Positions 11,440-24,700 are shown, counted from the stretch's first letter. The stretch: 64,000 nucleotides of DNA from Ischnura elegans (GCF_921293095.1 NC_060248.1:131080972-131144971), one strand, 5' to 3'. Translations and numbers: made by a program. Notes: generated by a model from the letters alone, not told the origin.

Positions 11440-13970
11440 CTAAACAAACACTTTTCGTTTATTTTGTGAAAAGAATTTAGTTTTCATAGATAGCTTCCAT
11501 AAACTTTAAAAAAGCAGTATAATGGGAAGCAGAACGTTTAAAAGTCAATGACTACGTTTTGATATTAATGCTTTTTTAAGCTCTACTATCCAATGTTAGT
11601 ATCATTTTCAAGTAACTACAGTGAAACGATTCATCTGCTAATAACACAGAATAACACTGTCTTAGTTGAACACTCGCATATGAGTCTTCCTGGCCTAAGG
11701 AATATTCAAGTTTATTTTTGTTAATATTTTAATATCAAGCCAATAACAAAAATGAAAATAGAAAAAATATGCTCCTATGGGCAAGAAAATTAACGAGAAA
11801 TGAATTAATAATGGAATTCAATTAAAATTAAATAGCTGTTTAATTCAAATGATTATTTGACAAAACTGTTTTCATATGTTTTCTTATGTCACAAAAACAT
11901 TTTTACTCGGGCAACGGAAATATTGGCACAGATTTGAACAGCGAAATAGGCGCTTTCAATAAAAGCTTGTTTACTGTATAACTAGTTGGATCTCACTTAT
12001 AAGTAGAAGCTTCCAGTTTGTAAGTTATCCATTCTAAGATGATGAACGAGAAATTTTTACTAATTTTGTTATTCCTGAAGGAAAATGTGTCTTTCGTCAT
12101 TTTTTTCCACTGAATCATAATGTTTTTGGGATTTTATTTTTCGTTGTGACAGAGAAACTCAAGGGTGGAGTTTTACCGAGTAATAGATGCCGGAAAGGAG
12201 TGATGTTTTTTTCGCATCTTACTCCCTTTCTATTTTCAATGCTGTTCATGCTCATATTACCCCATCTTACCCCACTGCTCCCTTCAATTTAGAGCAGAGA
12301 TCTTCTTTGGAAACTATCCAACCCTTAAATTAAGGTTCTTTGGCTTAGTCAAGGGTAATGAGTGTTGCACATCCACTTTTAATATTTTGAAATGTTCTTT
12401 TGAAACTCCCATGCCCAGAGCACATTTTTGTAGCGCTGAGAGAAGACATTTTTTAGGCGTTAAATGTGAATTATGCTACGACAAACACCGCGATGAATTC
12501 TGGTTTTACTCTCGGTTAAATAATACAAAGAATGACTTGAATGTATATCGGGAAAATTAGTTTTCTATATCTCAAGCACGTTTTCTATTAATCTCTCGCT
12601 CCGGTCATTGGATATGATATGGCATTCGGATTCCGGATTCATAATATGACATGAAATGATCCATCGATTTTAGTATATTTACTGCCTGACATTTTGCCGT
12701 CGTCAAGCTATAAGTATATGGAAAAGTACTTTTTCTGACGTTGCATATGCAGTTTATGTGATAAATATCTAAACAACATAAATCAATGATCTTTCCATTC
12801 TATTCGAACCTACAACATAAATCAATGGCTAAGGGCTCAGTTATGCTAATGCGATCGTTTATATTTGATGTTACCGTTCCTATAAATCTATTAAGGGATG
12901 TTATATAACGCAAATAGAGTAATGTTAATATAAATTGTAAATAATATTATGCTCACAGGGAATATATTGTAAAGCAGGCGCATTATCCATTTTTAGGTGT
13001 AATTGTATAATATTAAATTAAGTTATTCTACATATAAATATATATAATGTGTACCTATATTGTATATTATAAAACTAAAATTATTGTATATTTGTAGCTG
13101 CTGCATTTAGCATGCAAATTGAGGTGTTTATCACATTGCATACCCTCTACATTACATACTTTGGGATTTCTTCTGCATCTTTTTCGTGAGTTATTATATC
13201 TCGCTTGCATCTTGGAGCCCCTCAGTGGCTATAGTATCACATTTGACTTATAGAAATATTCACAGTCACCTACAGTCGTGATTTTATTAACCAAATGTGA
13301 ATTAAGTTACGAGTTATCCTCTTACCAAGTCTACATACAAGTCGCATAAATCTCATGACATTAGCATTTGTAAAACTTCTTTTAAAAACCAGATGCCTTC
13401 CATTTGTTTGTATCATGTGACTAATTTTCCAAAAGTGTTACACCGTGTGGAAATGAATCTGCTGAAAAAATTTCCTCATGGATATTATGGATTATTTCAA
13501 ATCACACCAATATCCATTTTTAACATATTCTATGCCTATTTATGTTTGAGGCATTTTATTGTTGAAGAAAGATCAAGAGAATTGTGGTTAAGTCTCAAAT
13601 AGATTGAGAAATTTATTCGAAAAAATGATCAGCATGGTTATTAATATTTTGTACATTGAAGCGGTTCCAAGTGTATTTTAACAAATTTTTAGATCAGACA
13701 GCAGTGATTGGACGGCGGTAAAATTAAACCTCTGTGTTTCAGGCGTTCCTCCGTGGAAACTTTCCAGTATCCTTCTCTACCTTTTTTGTAAGGGTATCCC
13801 TGAAATGTAACCGGGGAGTATGTGTGTGATTTCCTCACTGCAGTCTTGATTTATTCCGAGAGCAAAGTCTCCAGTTCCGTGTTTGAGTTGCGAAGAAAAT
13901 AATCCCCGAGGCCACGGCATCACGCTCGCCGCCAAATCTGTATCGCGTTGCCGTTGGCCGGCTTAACTCT
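11440..13970. other. Long AT-rich unannotated stretch
   Basis: More than 2.5 kb without a supported gene. Short frames such as 13393-13602 have no recognisable domain. Around 13010-13090 the sequence is very AT-rich with TATATA runs. Confidence 0.45.
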
Positions 13971-13974
13971 CCGT

Positions 13975-14132
13975 TGAGCCACACGGATATACGTATATCC
14001 ATCGCTAGAGGATGCTGAAAAGAAAAACTGGACGGTTTCACGAGCTGGATAAAAAGAATTGAAGAAGTATGTAACCATTTCCCAGAAGCGAAGTGGTGTC
14101 TTTAGAGCCCCAGTGGCGAGCGACCTGGTTCA
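13975..14132 (+). repeat. Dispersed repeat, copy 1 of a direct pair
   Basis: Shares about 130-150 bp with 14715-14845, including GAAAAGAAAAACT, GAGCTGGA, GTAACCATTT and GTGGCGAGC. The copies are in the same orientation, about 735 bp apart, and diverged by substitutions and small indels. Identity of the element unknown. Confidence 0.75.
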
Positions 14133-14714
14133 TTTGACCCTAGAGGGATATAAAACCGCCATAGTGAATCCCGAATGATAGTTACCATCTTCAGTGATAT
14201 CTTCTTACACGAAAATATGGTCAATACAGTCGGCGATGGCAAAAAAGACCATAGTCTCATCATAGTGACTACCCTTGACAACTTCAGATATAATTTTCAC
14301 GTTTTTGACTGAAAAACATCTCTATTTCGCGTCATTTATCGCATGCATGGCGTAAAATAAAGCTACGTGTTGCGGGTTGCATACCCACGAAAACAGCTTT
14401 CGGGAACACGATGAAAGGTCATTTTCTCGATAATTAAAAGGAATAGAGCTAACGTATTTGGTTTAAAATATCAAGGAAAGATCAATGCTGTACTCCATTG
14501 GAAAACATTAGTGCTTGCTGAAACCAAATTTAAATTATTTACATTTTTAACGTTTTTCGTTAAAAATTTCGAAATTTCAAGACAAAATGGCGAACAGAAG
14601 ATATTAACCGATTTTGAAAAAAAGTAATACCTCTGATACCCTACCGGGTACGCAACTTTTTCCGGGTATTACGATTCGCTCCTTTAAAAAAAGTGGCAAA
14701 ACGAGGCACCCTAA

Positions 14715-14845
14715 TATATCTCCACCATTAGAGAATACTGAAAAGAAAAACTTGAAGGCTCCATGAGCTGGAGAAAAGTATTGTAACCATTTTCCAGGAG
14801 CGACGTGGTGTCCTTAGAGCCACGGTGGCGAGCAACGTGGTTAAG
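14715..14845 (+). repeat. Dispersed repeat, copy 2 of a direct pair
   Basis: Partner of 13975-14132. The intervening sequence is non-coding and shows no terminal repeats of its own. Confidence 0.75.
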
Positions 14846-14849
14846 GGGC

Positions 14850-15440
14850 CTCAAAAAGCAAACACACCTTTAAAAAGTGAGAGAAAACATTAGTATTCAT
14901 ATTAGCTACCAGTATCTAGGTGGTTGCTATGGTTTGGTCTAATATCATTCGTCATTGGTGACCCCTCTCTTCATCCATTCAAACTTTTATTTTTTTGGCA
15001 TTCGGTTTGAATCACATGACAAATGATTACGTAATACGGGCCTTGAATGTAGGGGAAACAGTTGTAAAAAATATCCACAATGGCTCTCAGAAACAAATGA
15101 TTGGAACTTAAACCTCCTCTAACACGAATGAGCCGCTAGAGACTCGGAGGATAAGTGTTAGGACTCGATTGCTTGGACCTATTAAGAATAGATATATCTT
15201 TCTGAGACGACTCGGAGATCATCAACGTGGAACCTCACCGTGTATCAAGTTCCGACAGATGCGTTAAATTAAGAGGGAATTGGGTGTAGGAATTCATTTT
15301 TCCCGTCGTAATCATCAATCGTAATGATAAAGGACTTGAGTAATCGCTAGATGGTACCCAATTCGAACGCGCATCTCCCTTTTATTTTTCTTCTTTTCCG
15401 TGAACGGCTGATATTCTGGCATCCCCCGTCTGTTGAGACG
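14850..15440. other. Unannotated stretch
   Basis: No coding or repeat signal recognised. Confidence 0.4.
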
Positions 15441-15730
15441 AATCGCAGGAGGGGGTAGTGTGTAGATGTGAGTGGATAGCACAAAGACGGATCATATCAT
15501 TCCCTCTCTCTTCCTCAGATGCTTCGGTCACCGACTCGCGCGTGGAGGGGGTGGAAATGCGCTCTCCCTCCCACCCCCTCTCCATCCACGTTATATTTAA
15601 ATCTCTTTCCTGCGCCAAGGCCAATCCCATGGCATATTCCAGTTCCCACACTCTTCGCGACCTTTCTCTCCTCACCCTCCTCTCTACGCCCTCGTTATTG
15701 GCAAAGTGGAGGATGTGTCCACGGTGACGG
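15441..15730. other. GC-richer patch with opposed open frames
   Basis: Overlapping open frames on both strands (15382-15675 minus, 15458-15727 and 15519-15743 plus) reflect base composition. None shows a domain. Could be a small regulatory island, but no motif decides it. Confidence 0.3.
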
Positions 15731-16640
15731 GAAATATTTTTGACGGTTTTCCTTCGCCTTATTGCACTGCCGTATTAACTTCTGCATCGAGTTAACGGGC
15801 CATTCTGAAGTCCACCCAAATGCCATTCGCGATGCGAAGAAAAATAGTCAGAATTGTCTTTTTTTCGCTCAATTTAACATAAAAAGCCGCCGTTTAGCAA
15901 ACTTTGTATCTCTGTTGCATTTAATATTATTTTTATAATCTAAAATAAGAGTTATGAGTTAGACAAATAAAGATAGAAGTTCACCGGAAACAAGATTGCA
16001 TGTCAAATTTCATTTCAAGGGGAGTTCATGTCCGTTACTGTCGCCTGTGCTAATGCAGCATAACTTTTCAAATTATAAAAATAAATTTCCTTTCCTTTAA
16101 ATTTCCTTCCGAAACTAGGATCGTGAGAGTGTCAAAAATGAAAAAGTTGGTTCGTGGACGGCTCCTGCAAAAATGCTTTCATTCTATAGATGAATGTTTT
16201 GAATTTGAAAAAATTGCGTTGTCGCTCTGTTTTATATTGCAATCATTTTACTGTGCATGTACTTCGCGGAATCCCTGTATCACACGCCATAGATCATGGA
16301 CATTGGCAACGAGTCGTAGACCATGTCATCCCACTACCCACTCTCTTCATGCGCAAAATAATGTTTCGACAACTCCAAGAAAGGTAATAGTAAACAAGAT
16401 TAAATGCGGGTCTGCAAATAACAGTATAATCTTTCTTTAAAGAATGGAAGGGATTTAGATAGCTTGAGGTTTAACGGCAAAGAATTCCCGAATCTAGTAG
16501 CAGTAAGTATAAAATAGTTGAAATATAAGTACTTTGGTGCGAGGTTGAGGAATTAAGAGGAGGTCGGCATTAAATCGGGTGGTCATCGCCTCAACTCTGT
16601 TGCGGGGGATGAATAGTTCGCACATGTATGCTGAAATTTC
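15731..16640. other. AT-rich unannotated stretch
   Basis: Frames at 16123-16440 lack recognisable domains. Nothing else seen. Confidence 0.4.
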
Positions 16641-16650
16641 CTAGTTTTGG

Positions 16651-16790
16651 AATATAGGGTGGGTGGAGCACTTGAATGCCGACCTAAGAGTCCCCGGTTT
16701 GAATCCTTGGTGAGGCCTTCGGTCATTCCTAATCTAAATCCTCGCGGTACAAGGAAAAGGAACTAACCCCCTATCATTAATTTGTGAAGT
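16651..16790 (+). repeat. Degenerate tRNA-derived SINE
   Basis: A box-B-like GGTTTGAATCC is at 16696-16706, preceded about 35-45 bp upstream by a box-A-like TAGGGTGGGTGG. This is the layout of a tRNA-derived RNA polymerase III promoter. The cloverleaf is not intact. Confidence 0.5.
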
Positions 16791-16799
16791 TCATACGCC

Positions 16800-19415
16800 T
16801 GTAGTCTAATCCCGGATGATCTCTACCCTCACCCAGACTTACCAACCACCGATTTGAACCTCAAAGAAAGTGATCAATTACTCTATCATGCTAAGGAATC
16901 GTTACGCATTCACCAAAGATTTATTCACCGTGTGAGGAAAGTCTTTCAGAATTATTTACTTATCTCACCCAAGGGAAGGGAAATTGTGTGTCTCTTTAAG
17001 GTAAACTTGGTATTTTCACAGAGCACAACTTTTACATTTATTGATGTCCTAGCTTATTTTGAAAGAAAATCATATAATACTCGAAGAAAGAGTGGGTTTA
17101 CATTTTCATTTGATAAGGAGTGGATATAACTCCCTGACCCACGCACAAAGATGGCAATACTTTTAAAATAATAAAAATGCTTGTCTACAATATATTTCTC
17201 ACTGAAGCTAGGCCAGAGAATGTGCCAAAATTCAAAGTTCTTCCTTGCGTCTGGCTCTCACAGAAAGGCCTTGCAAGGTCCCTTTTATAGTGAAAAATTG
17301 TGTTTTCGATCTGTTTTTACTCGTAACCGTGGTGGTCTATCATTTTTAATAATAAAAGGTTTTGCGTGATAAAACCTTGAATTCGCTGAATTCGATGAAG
17401 AACGAGCCCGTGGAGGTGGAAAATCAATGAAATCTTGATTCTAAAACCCTTCCCACCAACTATATTGAACCCTAAGTTGGAGTATTTATAAATTTTGCAT
17501 CACTTTTAAATACTGCATTCTTTGATTTAATCATTGAACCATTTAGTTTATCTTTCATCCGGTATTAAAATCAACGTCCAGTAAATCAGGTGTAAACGTA
17601 ATTTTCCAGCCTTGAGCTCTATAAAACGACAAAAGTGGTAGTGAAATTGTTGGAAAATACAAATTTTTGATCCTTTAACTACAAAATAAAGTGCCACTAA
17701 GTTAACTCGCCAACGACTGAATCAATGTCCTGCTCAGAATTGTTTTCAGAATTGTGCTATTTTTATATGTTTTGTTTACGAGGCGATGGAATTACAATTT
17801 GGTCCTTGTCAATAAATTTTGGCTTTGAATTAAATTAAAAAAACTTTTAAGGCTTCTAATGTAAGGCTTCTAAAGGCATCTAATCTATTTCTAAAGGCTT
17901 CATCAAACCTCTCCCATAACCTCCTCTGCGTAGCACTTCCTCTGACATATCCCATCGATCATCAAAGCACCACCATCATTTTTAAGCTTTGACCTTCAAA
18001 ATCTCCGCTGCTATCATTCTCCATTATATCAATCTTTACTTTTTTTCGTACCATTTCATCCCAATTTCCGTTTGAAGTTTTTATGGCCCATCTCAGATTT
18101 AATCAGTGCCTGCTCACGATGTCTGATTTTTTTTCAGCTGACTTTAGCTTTACAGCTGACAATAGCTTTTTAGCCTCTATTTTTAGAATTGGATGTAGAT
18201 GTCGATCCCTCAGCTAAGGAACAGCTTCTATATCGGGAGAGGAGCTCCCAAAGATTTTCCGTTGTCAATCCCATTAGTCAGAAGAAATACTTTACCCACG
18301 ATAGGCCATGTGTCGTACAGTGTGGTCTGTGTCTAAACTCTTCGAAACATTCAGCCAAGGATATTGTTAATATATTTGATGCGCTTACCCTCCACTCTAC
18401 ACTGAAATATGCAGTGTATGCGTAACATTTCATATTTTTTCTAAATTTAAATGTACGGATTAAAAAAAGTTTTTTTCTCTAAAGTCCGGCGGAGTGCATA
18501 AATTTTATTTATTTCGGTCCTAATTCGATGCATAAGAAATTCGTTACGCAAATTTGTGCCACGCAGGGGAAGCGGGAGTAATATCATTACGCATTCTCAA
18601 ATAGTCATATACTTATCTGACTCGTCTAAGGGTTGAGCGTGGATGAAATATTTATAATCCCCATGAGAATGCTTCCTTCGATTGTTTTTTTTTCTGACGC
18701 GTTCGTAATTCAGCCGCGGCGTGTCGCCACATGTTTTCGCGCGAGCGTTGCGTCCTGCGTCTAGCGCTTGGAAAATATTTGTCCCGCCCGTGCCAACTTG
18801 TGCTTCGCAACAGAATTAATACGCCCCCTACGGCTTCATCCCCCTCTCCTCCCAACCCCCTTCCCTCCCACACACCCCACCCCTCCACAACCACCCTCTC
18901 TCTCTCTCAGAAGTGTGTATTATTGCCGAGGATAAATTGGCTGGGGAGTAACTCTTTTTGAAAGTCTCCTTGATCGCCGATTTGTTTTCTTGTTTTGCAT
19001 TTGGATTTAAAGTGAAGAAATGAGTAAACCTGATTTCACTTGTATACTTACTTATACCTTCAGGCTCAATCTAGTGTAGTCATAGAATAGTAAAAAAATA
19101 AAAGTTCCCACCAATTTTCCACAAATATCATACTTAGCACTTCATCATTACTTACTCAGTCGATCCATTTTATCGTCAACATTCTTCCATAGCTCCACAT
19201 TTCGAATGACTTTGACTTCTTTGCAGCTGCCAACGTCCAAGCCTCGCTTCCATAGAGAAACATGCTTAATATAAAGAATCTGATGAATGTTTTCCTTACT
19301 TCTTCGCTTGTATTCTCAGCTGTAAGAAGATTCTTTTTTTGTGGAATGCTGTTTTAGACTTCCAATTTACTTAACTTTCGAAAGAAATAAATCGACTATC
19401 GTATTTTCCAAACCT
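16800..19415. other. Unannotated stretch
   Basis: Short frames at 16854-17129 and 18189-18425 have no recognised domain. A small CpG-containing patch with a CT-rich run lies near 18690-18915. No RNA gene seen. Confidence 0.4.
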
Positions 19416-19419
19416 GCGA

Positions 19420-19459
19420 AACTTAAAAATTCCCGTTACTCTCTGAAAATCCTCGTATG
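19420..19459 (-). mobile_element. Solo mariner-type terminal inverted repeat
   Basis: The sequence TTCCCGTTACT followed by CCTCGTA is close to the reverse complement of the mariner-type end at 53943 (TACGAGG, then AATAACGG). It matches the common mariner end pattern TACGAGGTGTG with a downstream TAACGGGAATTTTT. No partner end or transposase is recognised nearby. The 171-codon frame at 19341-19856 runs through it and is therefore unlikely to be a gene. Confidence 0.5.
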
Positions 19460-20125
19460 GCTCCGTCCCCTCCAAACCTTCTACCCCATCGTCCCCCTCC
19501 TTCCATGGGGAGTTGTTGATGGCGAAGGAGAAAGACGTTTGAGCGCGAGGGTTTCCTGTTGTCCGCCCAACCGACCAGACTCCCAGCCCAGAGTTCCTTG
19601 CTCCCTCGCCGCTCATGTTTTTTCCCCGCAGTGTAACCCTCATGCTTCCCGATGGGTTTCGCACGAACCAAATCCATGGAACGCGTTAGCTGCGCTTTTA
19701 TGTATTTGGATGGGAAGGGTCGGAGTTGGTGGTGTTCCCAGCGGTGGAAATCCTAGAACTGTCATGGATTTAAAAGCTAGCATGTCCCTCGCTGTCTGGC
19801 ACTGTTTTATCAATTTTCTTGACATATTGTTAGTTATACCGGCGTTATCACCATAAAGGCTATTTAAAGTAGACTTTTCTCCACGCCACCCCACAAAATT
19901 TCCGTGGTAGACGTGATCACGAGATGAAAATAAATAAAATAGCTGCAAAACAGATAAATTTAAAATGAGTTCCTTTCCTCGCACTATTATGGATAGCAAT
20001 CGTATCTCGAATGATAAAATTGATGGTGTCACTCACTAAGTCGACTCATTGAAGGTTTTACTTTCCATTGTTCTCACCTCCCATGAATTTACCATAGGAA
20101 TTACTAGCCGTTCGCCAGTTCACCT
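19460..20125. other. Unannotated stretch
   Basis: Frames on both strands overlap. No conserved domain, repeat or RNA signature recognised. Confidence 0.4.
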
Positions 20126-20179
20126 TTTACATGAATATGGGCGTCTATTTTGTTATTATACGTAGTATTTTTATGATCT

Positions 20180-20285
20180 TGTGGTCTGCATGTGAGGGTA
20201 CTCTAGCATGCTGTATGCTTGTGATTGATCATCCCCTGCCAAACACCATAGAGGAGAGTCGCATCGTATTATGTAGATGTAAAAA
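20180..20285 (+). mobile_element. LINE 3' end (family A), plus strand
   Basis: Matches the tail region at 30600-30735: GCATGCTGTATGCT, a pyrimidine-rich block, a GAGGCGGC-like word, and the end TTATGTAGATGTA followed by an A-rich tail. Only the 3' untranslated end is left. Confidence 0.55.
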
Positions 20286-20289
20286 ATTA

Positions 20290-21820
20290 ATAGACTTACG
20301 TTTTATTTGGTGGACTATTTCAACCATGATGATAGAACACATAGACTTTTGTAATTTGGCACACATTAATCAAACTTACAACGACCTAGATTTGAACGGG
20401 TAACCGTCGGTGTATTTTCGATTAAAGTGAGGAAAATTACAACATTTTTTGTGTTCTTCTATCATCATGGTTTGTCCGCACCTTACATATTAAAATTTCA
20501 TAAATAAGAGAATAGCGAGGAAAAAAAATCAAATTGGCAGCACAGAAAAATATTTCCAAGGGATTGCTCCATATGCTCCGTAAATGTCAAGATGATTGCA
20601 TCAATTTTAATCAATACACAAGTAAACAAGTCACGAAAAACAAGTCAAGTGGGAGTTAAGCATCCTCTCGGAAACGTTCTTGCATGTCTCATTCATTGAG
20701 ATATTCTATGTGGGCAATTAATTTCGTCAGCGAGTAGTTTTTTAGACGGAAACTGGAGAAATGTTTGAATGTAGGTTTCATAAAATATTTGATGATATTT
20801 GGTACATCCTACACTATACGAGCAGGCGTCGGGAGTTTTGTCTTTGCTTGTGTCCGATATGTATCAGTGCTTTTTTATTTTTATCAGTGATTTTTTGCTT
20901 TTTCGCTTAGCGTTTTTGGATTTATTTATTTTCTTTATATTTTGAGCTACTGAACACAATACTCTATCTCACCGTGGGATTAATTCAATGGCTTGTGAAT
21001 GATTGCTGCAGAGGATCAACACATTCTCTCGTAAATGAAGGTGCAATGAATTCATTGCAGGCTTGACGTGGTGCAAAAACAAATATCCATGAGAAATAAC
21101 CATAAAAATACCATTAGCAATTTTTAAAATTAAAATTATTTTTATATGATAATTTTCATAAATTATTATATTTATTTTCTCATGGGTGAGACGTTATCGA
21201 TTATTCAGTAATGTATGTCTCCCATGAACAATCAATGTGTGTCTCCCTTCAACATTAGACTTTACTGAATGTTTAGTCACTCCTATCTATTGGCTGTAAA
21301 AACCCTAGTAAAGATGAAAGAATCGTGGAAAAAATCGAATGCTTAATATATTTTGAAGCTGGTTATCTGTCATCCTTAGAGCTTAGTATTTTAAATATGT
21401 TAGAATTCAATTCTCTATGTGATTGATGGTGTCTTGTGTGTTGGTGTAATTGTGCTTGTGGTTTACTTATGAAATTATCTAGTACATATCCATGCAGAAA
21501 TACCCGATGAAAATATTATTTCATCACGGCTTTCATAATTCCATCGATTTTGCGAATAGTATTGCCATAAATTCCATTTCTCGGAATTCTTAGGTATGCT
21601 TATAATATTATTTGAAATTCTCTGCTTCTTTCTCTATTTGCATGAGAGCTATCTCGCTTTTCTCTGCTACGAGAGCTATCTGCATATCTCGCTTTCTCTA
21701 GCATCTCTTTCATAGAATATATAATTTTCCAAAGCAATTGTTTCCCATTGGAGAATATGAAAACATTTTTGAGCTCTAAATTTAACTCAAGAACCGTACG
21801 TTGCAGGTACAGAGTATAGT
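20290..21820. other. AT-rich unannotated stretch
   Basis: About 1.5 kb with no supported gene or recognisable repeat. Short CTATCTCGCTTTCTC duplications occur near 21645-21705. Confidence 0.4.
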
Positions 21821-21824
21821 ACAG

Positions 21825-21991
21825 TGTTTCCCCTTCTTACATTCAAGCATGAATGATGGCGTCATTCGGATGGAGGAGGGACATCTCTCGGTGAATTTCA
21901 GAAGGAAACCTGCGAGAAGAGACGTGTGTGTACTGTATATGCCTCCATCCGGATGACGCGATCATTCATGTTTGATATGTAACGAGGGGAA
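21825..21991. mobile_element. Foldback MITE with about 50-bp arms
   Basis: The left arm (TTTCCCC, then CATGAATGATGGCGTCATTC and GGATGGAGG) is matched in reverse complement by the right arm (CCTCCATCCGGATGACGCG, ATCATTCATG, then GGGGAAA). The arms leave only about 60 bp unpaired, so the element can fold into a long hairpin. Non-coding. Confidence 0.8.
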
Positions 21992-22097
21992 ATGAAATAA
22001 ATGTGAGCCACGGGGAAAGATACAAATGGGATATGGGGGAAACGGTCGAAAACGGCGTTTCAGTCTTGTGCTAGGCGTTTGCTAACAATATTACATT

Positions 22098-24444
22098 CAG
22101 TGGCGGCTTGCCCATAAGGACTCTCGGACGCCGCCCCTCCCAGATATTTTAAAAATTAAAAAAATGTTAATATCCATTAATTTATAATTACACATTTAAT
22201 TAATCAGTGTTTTTTCAGTCGCATACATTGAAAGTGTAGGAAAAACACGCAAATAAATAGCGCGAGACGTTCGTATTTGTAGCCGTGGGGCGCTGGCCAG
22301 AACGTCCCAATCCATCCCCATGCAGTTATATGGAGAGTGGTAGTGGAGGGGGTCGCTGGTGCTATGGCGCGTCTAACGTTGTGTCTTATGGAAGTCTTGG
22401 GACGTCGTCCGAGAATGCGCAGAGCGACGAGTGAGTTGACATCGCTGCGCAGGCCGGCGGGCGTATAATCTGGCGTCTACTTGGTGCTGCAACAGAAAAG
22501 GGACCTACGGAATCAGAATGGTCACTGTACTGGGTGTAGCTATACGATTTTAATTTTTAATTACTGGTAGGTATTGCTACAGAAAATAAATTATCTCATT
22601 ATGCTTGCGTTTTTGGGTGTTTGAATTCCGGAAGACATAAAATCCAACCAGTTAAAGGCCGTATTGACGTAGGAAAACTATTCTCGAGTATTTGCCACAG
22701 TTCTATTATGATTACGAATTTCAAAAACCTTGGGGAAACTAATATTATAATATTTAGGCCTTAACAATGTATTCATATCTTCCCGATGATTAGAAATGTG
22801 GTACCTATTTTTCAGATGAATTTATTAAAAGGCCTGCAGTATTGGGAAAAATCAGTTAACATTCCCCACTGATTTATAATTTAAGAAATAGGTGCGTGCG
22901 TGATAGGGTGAAGGATTGAACATGATTTAACCCGTAAAACGTGACTTTAAATAGAGTCATTCAATGAATGCCAAGAAGTGCCGCGTACAATGCATCTTTT
23001 GTGTGTAGATTCATCATTTTTCTAGCCGTCCTTGCTCTATTAGTTCATGTTCACCTAATTCCTCAGCGGCAGAGCGGTAGCTGTCTGACGGAAAATGTCC
23101 ACTTGGGTCTGATTTAAGTGGCTTCGAAGAGTTCATATCATGATGCGGAGATCCTTACAGCTCCCATCTGTGGCTCAGAGTCGTCTTCTTTTACGATCTA
23201 GAATTTATTTTCTATTATATCATGGCAATTATTTCGAAGACATGGTTATTCCAAGTGCGACCCGTTGGCGTTTCGTGTATTTACCACATATGAATCTTAG
23301 ACTCAAGGAGATGGTCCGTGACGTCTTCTGTTTGCTTAAATTCGTCCCTCAGCTGAATCAGCATTAGTGGACCACGACTTCTATCTCCCTTGAGTCGTCC
23401 TTATAGTAACGGCAAGACTCTCGGAAAGAACGGAGTGAAATGAGTTCAGGCATCATTTTCGAGGAGTTAACTGTGAATAATTGCCGATTAAGAAGTTTCT
23501 TAGTGCTGTGTGTACATTCAAGAAGACAATTTTAATTAATCAACAGTGCTCGTTTTTGATTTAGGGAAATATAGGGAAAAATTGTCCCAATTCTGTGTCC
23601 AGCCATCTTGTTCTTTTTGATCGTATTTTTCGTCGGCCTATTTTGTGTCGTCCCTTGTTTATTAAGTCCCATGTTTATTATAGACTAGTACCTTTGCCAT
23701 GTGTTCCATCGGAAAGACATTGACGTTCGGCGCTGGTTTCAACGAACGTGTAATTGATCACTTTGCTGGACAAAAGGAAAGAAGGATGGACTTCTGCAAT
23801 ATAACTAAAGGAATGTGAGTATTTCAGATTTTGTTAAAATTGTGTGTTTAATTATTGATTTTAAATCATATTGTATTCAAGAAGCAACGCGAACACCTCA
23901 ATCAAAGTTTACATCTGCAATAGCAAAGCGCGCGCATTCTAGTAGTGTTTGTTGCCTAGTGGAAGTCAGTGACACTCCCCTCCCTCCTCAGGTGTTACAA
24001 GTGTCATTGCTACATAAATCATTGCAAATATTGTATAGATTTGACAAATAACGCATTATGATTGCAAAACGAGCAACAGAAGTGTATTGCGGGCATATTC
24101 GCCTAAAGAATGTAGGCGCTAAAACCGAAAGTTACGTATTTTCGTTTGCATTTGCAAAATATCGCAGCAAATATATTTTTATCCTTCAAGATCATTGATC
24201 AGTATGATCGAGAGTCCGGACTAAGCCGATCCGTATGACCGAGAGTCTTCTGCATTAAGTATTTATTAATCAAGCTTTATTAGGAAAACTAGGTATTTTT
24301 GTTGAAAAAAACGGAACATATGGCATCACAAAATTTAATTCCTAGATTGCCGTAAAAACTTAATAAAATACACGAAATATTAAAAATTTATGACCCCCCG
24401 GTGGAGTGCGCCCCCCCTAGCATTTGACTCACGAGCCGCCACTG
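22098..24444. mobile_element. hAT-type DNA transposon, 2347 bp, with perfect 8-bp target duplication
   Basis: The ends CAGTGGCGGCT and AGCCGCCACTG are inverted repeats. They are flanked on both sides by the identical octamer ATTACATT (22090-22097 and 24445-24452). An 8-bp target duplication with a CAG-TGGCGGCT terminus is the hAT hallmark. The interior is long enough for a decayed autonomous or internally deleted copy, but no intact transposase is present. Confidence 0.88.
23140..23367 (+). pseudogene. Possible hAT transposase remnant
   Basis: This 75-codon frame inside the hAT element contains PSATRWRFVYLPHMNLRLKE. It resembles the conserved S-x-TRW block of hAT transposases, which lies between the catalytic region and the insertion domain. 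The match is short, and the frame is isolated between stops. No zinc finger and no C-terminal dimerisation segment were recognised. Position inside a hAT element supports the guess, but the similarity could be fortuitous. Confidence 0.35.
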
Positions 24445-24614
24445 ATTACATTAATTGCCAAAAGAAAACAATTCCTGTGCAATTGAACCATGGATATTTG
24501 GTTACCTTGGCTACTGCTTAGTCCTCTACGCCATCCAGTTCCATAATCCCCATGGCAACTGTACCAAGGCTCATGGTACTCGACACCATCTTGTAGTATG
24601 AGCCTCGGTAGGTA

Positions 24615-24700
24615 ATAGGAATTATGTTCTGCGCAGTGACCCGGAAAGCCAAAAAATCGTGGTTCGATACCCGGTCCGGGGTGTTATTTTTCATAGAAAA
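24615..24700 (+). repeat. Degenerate tRNA-derived SINE head
   Basis: A good box B, GGTTCGATACC, is at 24661-24671. A weak box-A-like sequence lies about 40 bp upstream, and a GC-rich stem (CCCGGTCCGGGG) follows. No complete cloverleaf. Confidence 0.45.

Noticed and set aside
19341..19856. 171-codon open frame, the longest in the window
   Set aside because: It runs through a mariner-type terminal repeat, overlaps minus-strand frames, and shows no domain or codon pattern of its own.
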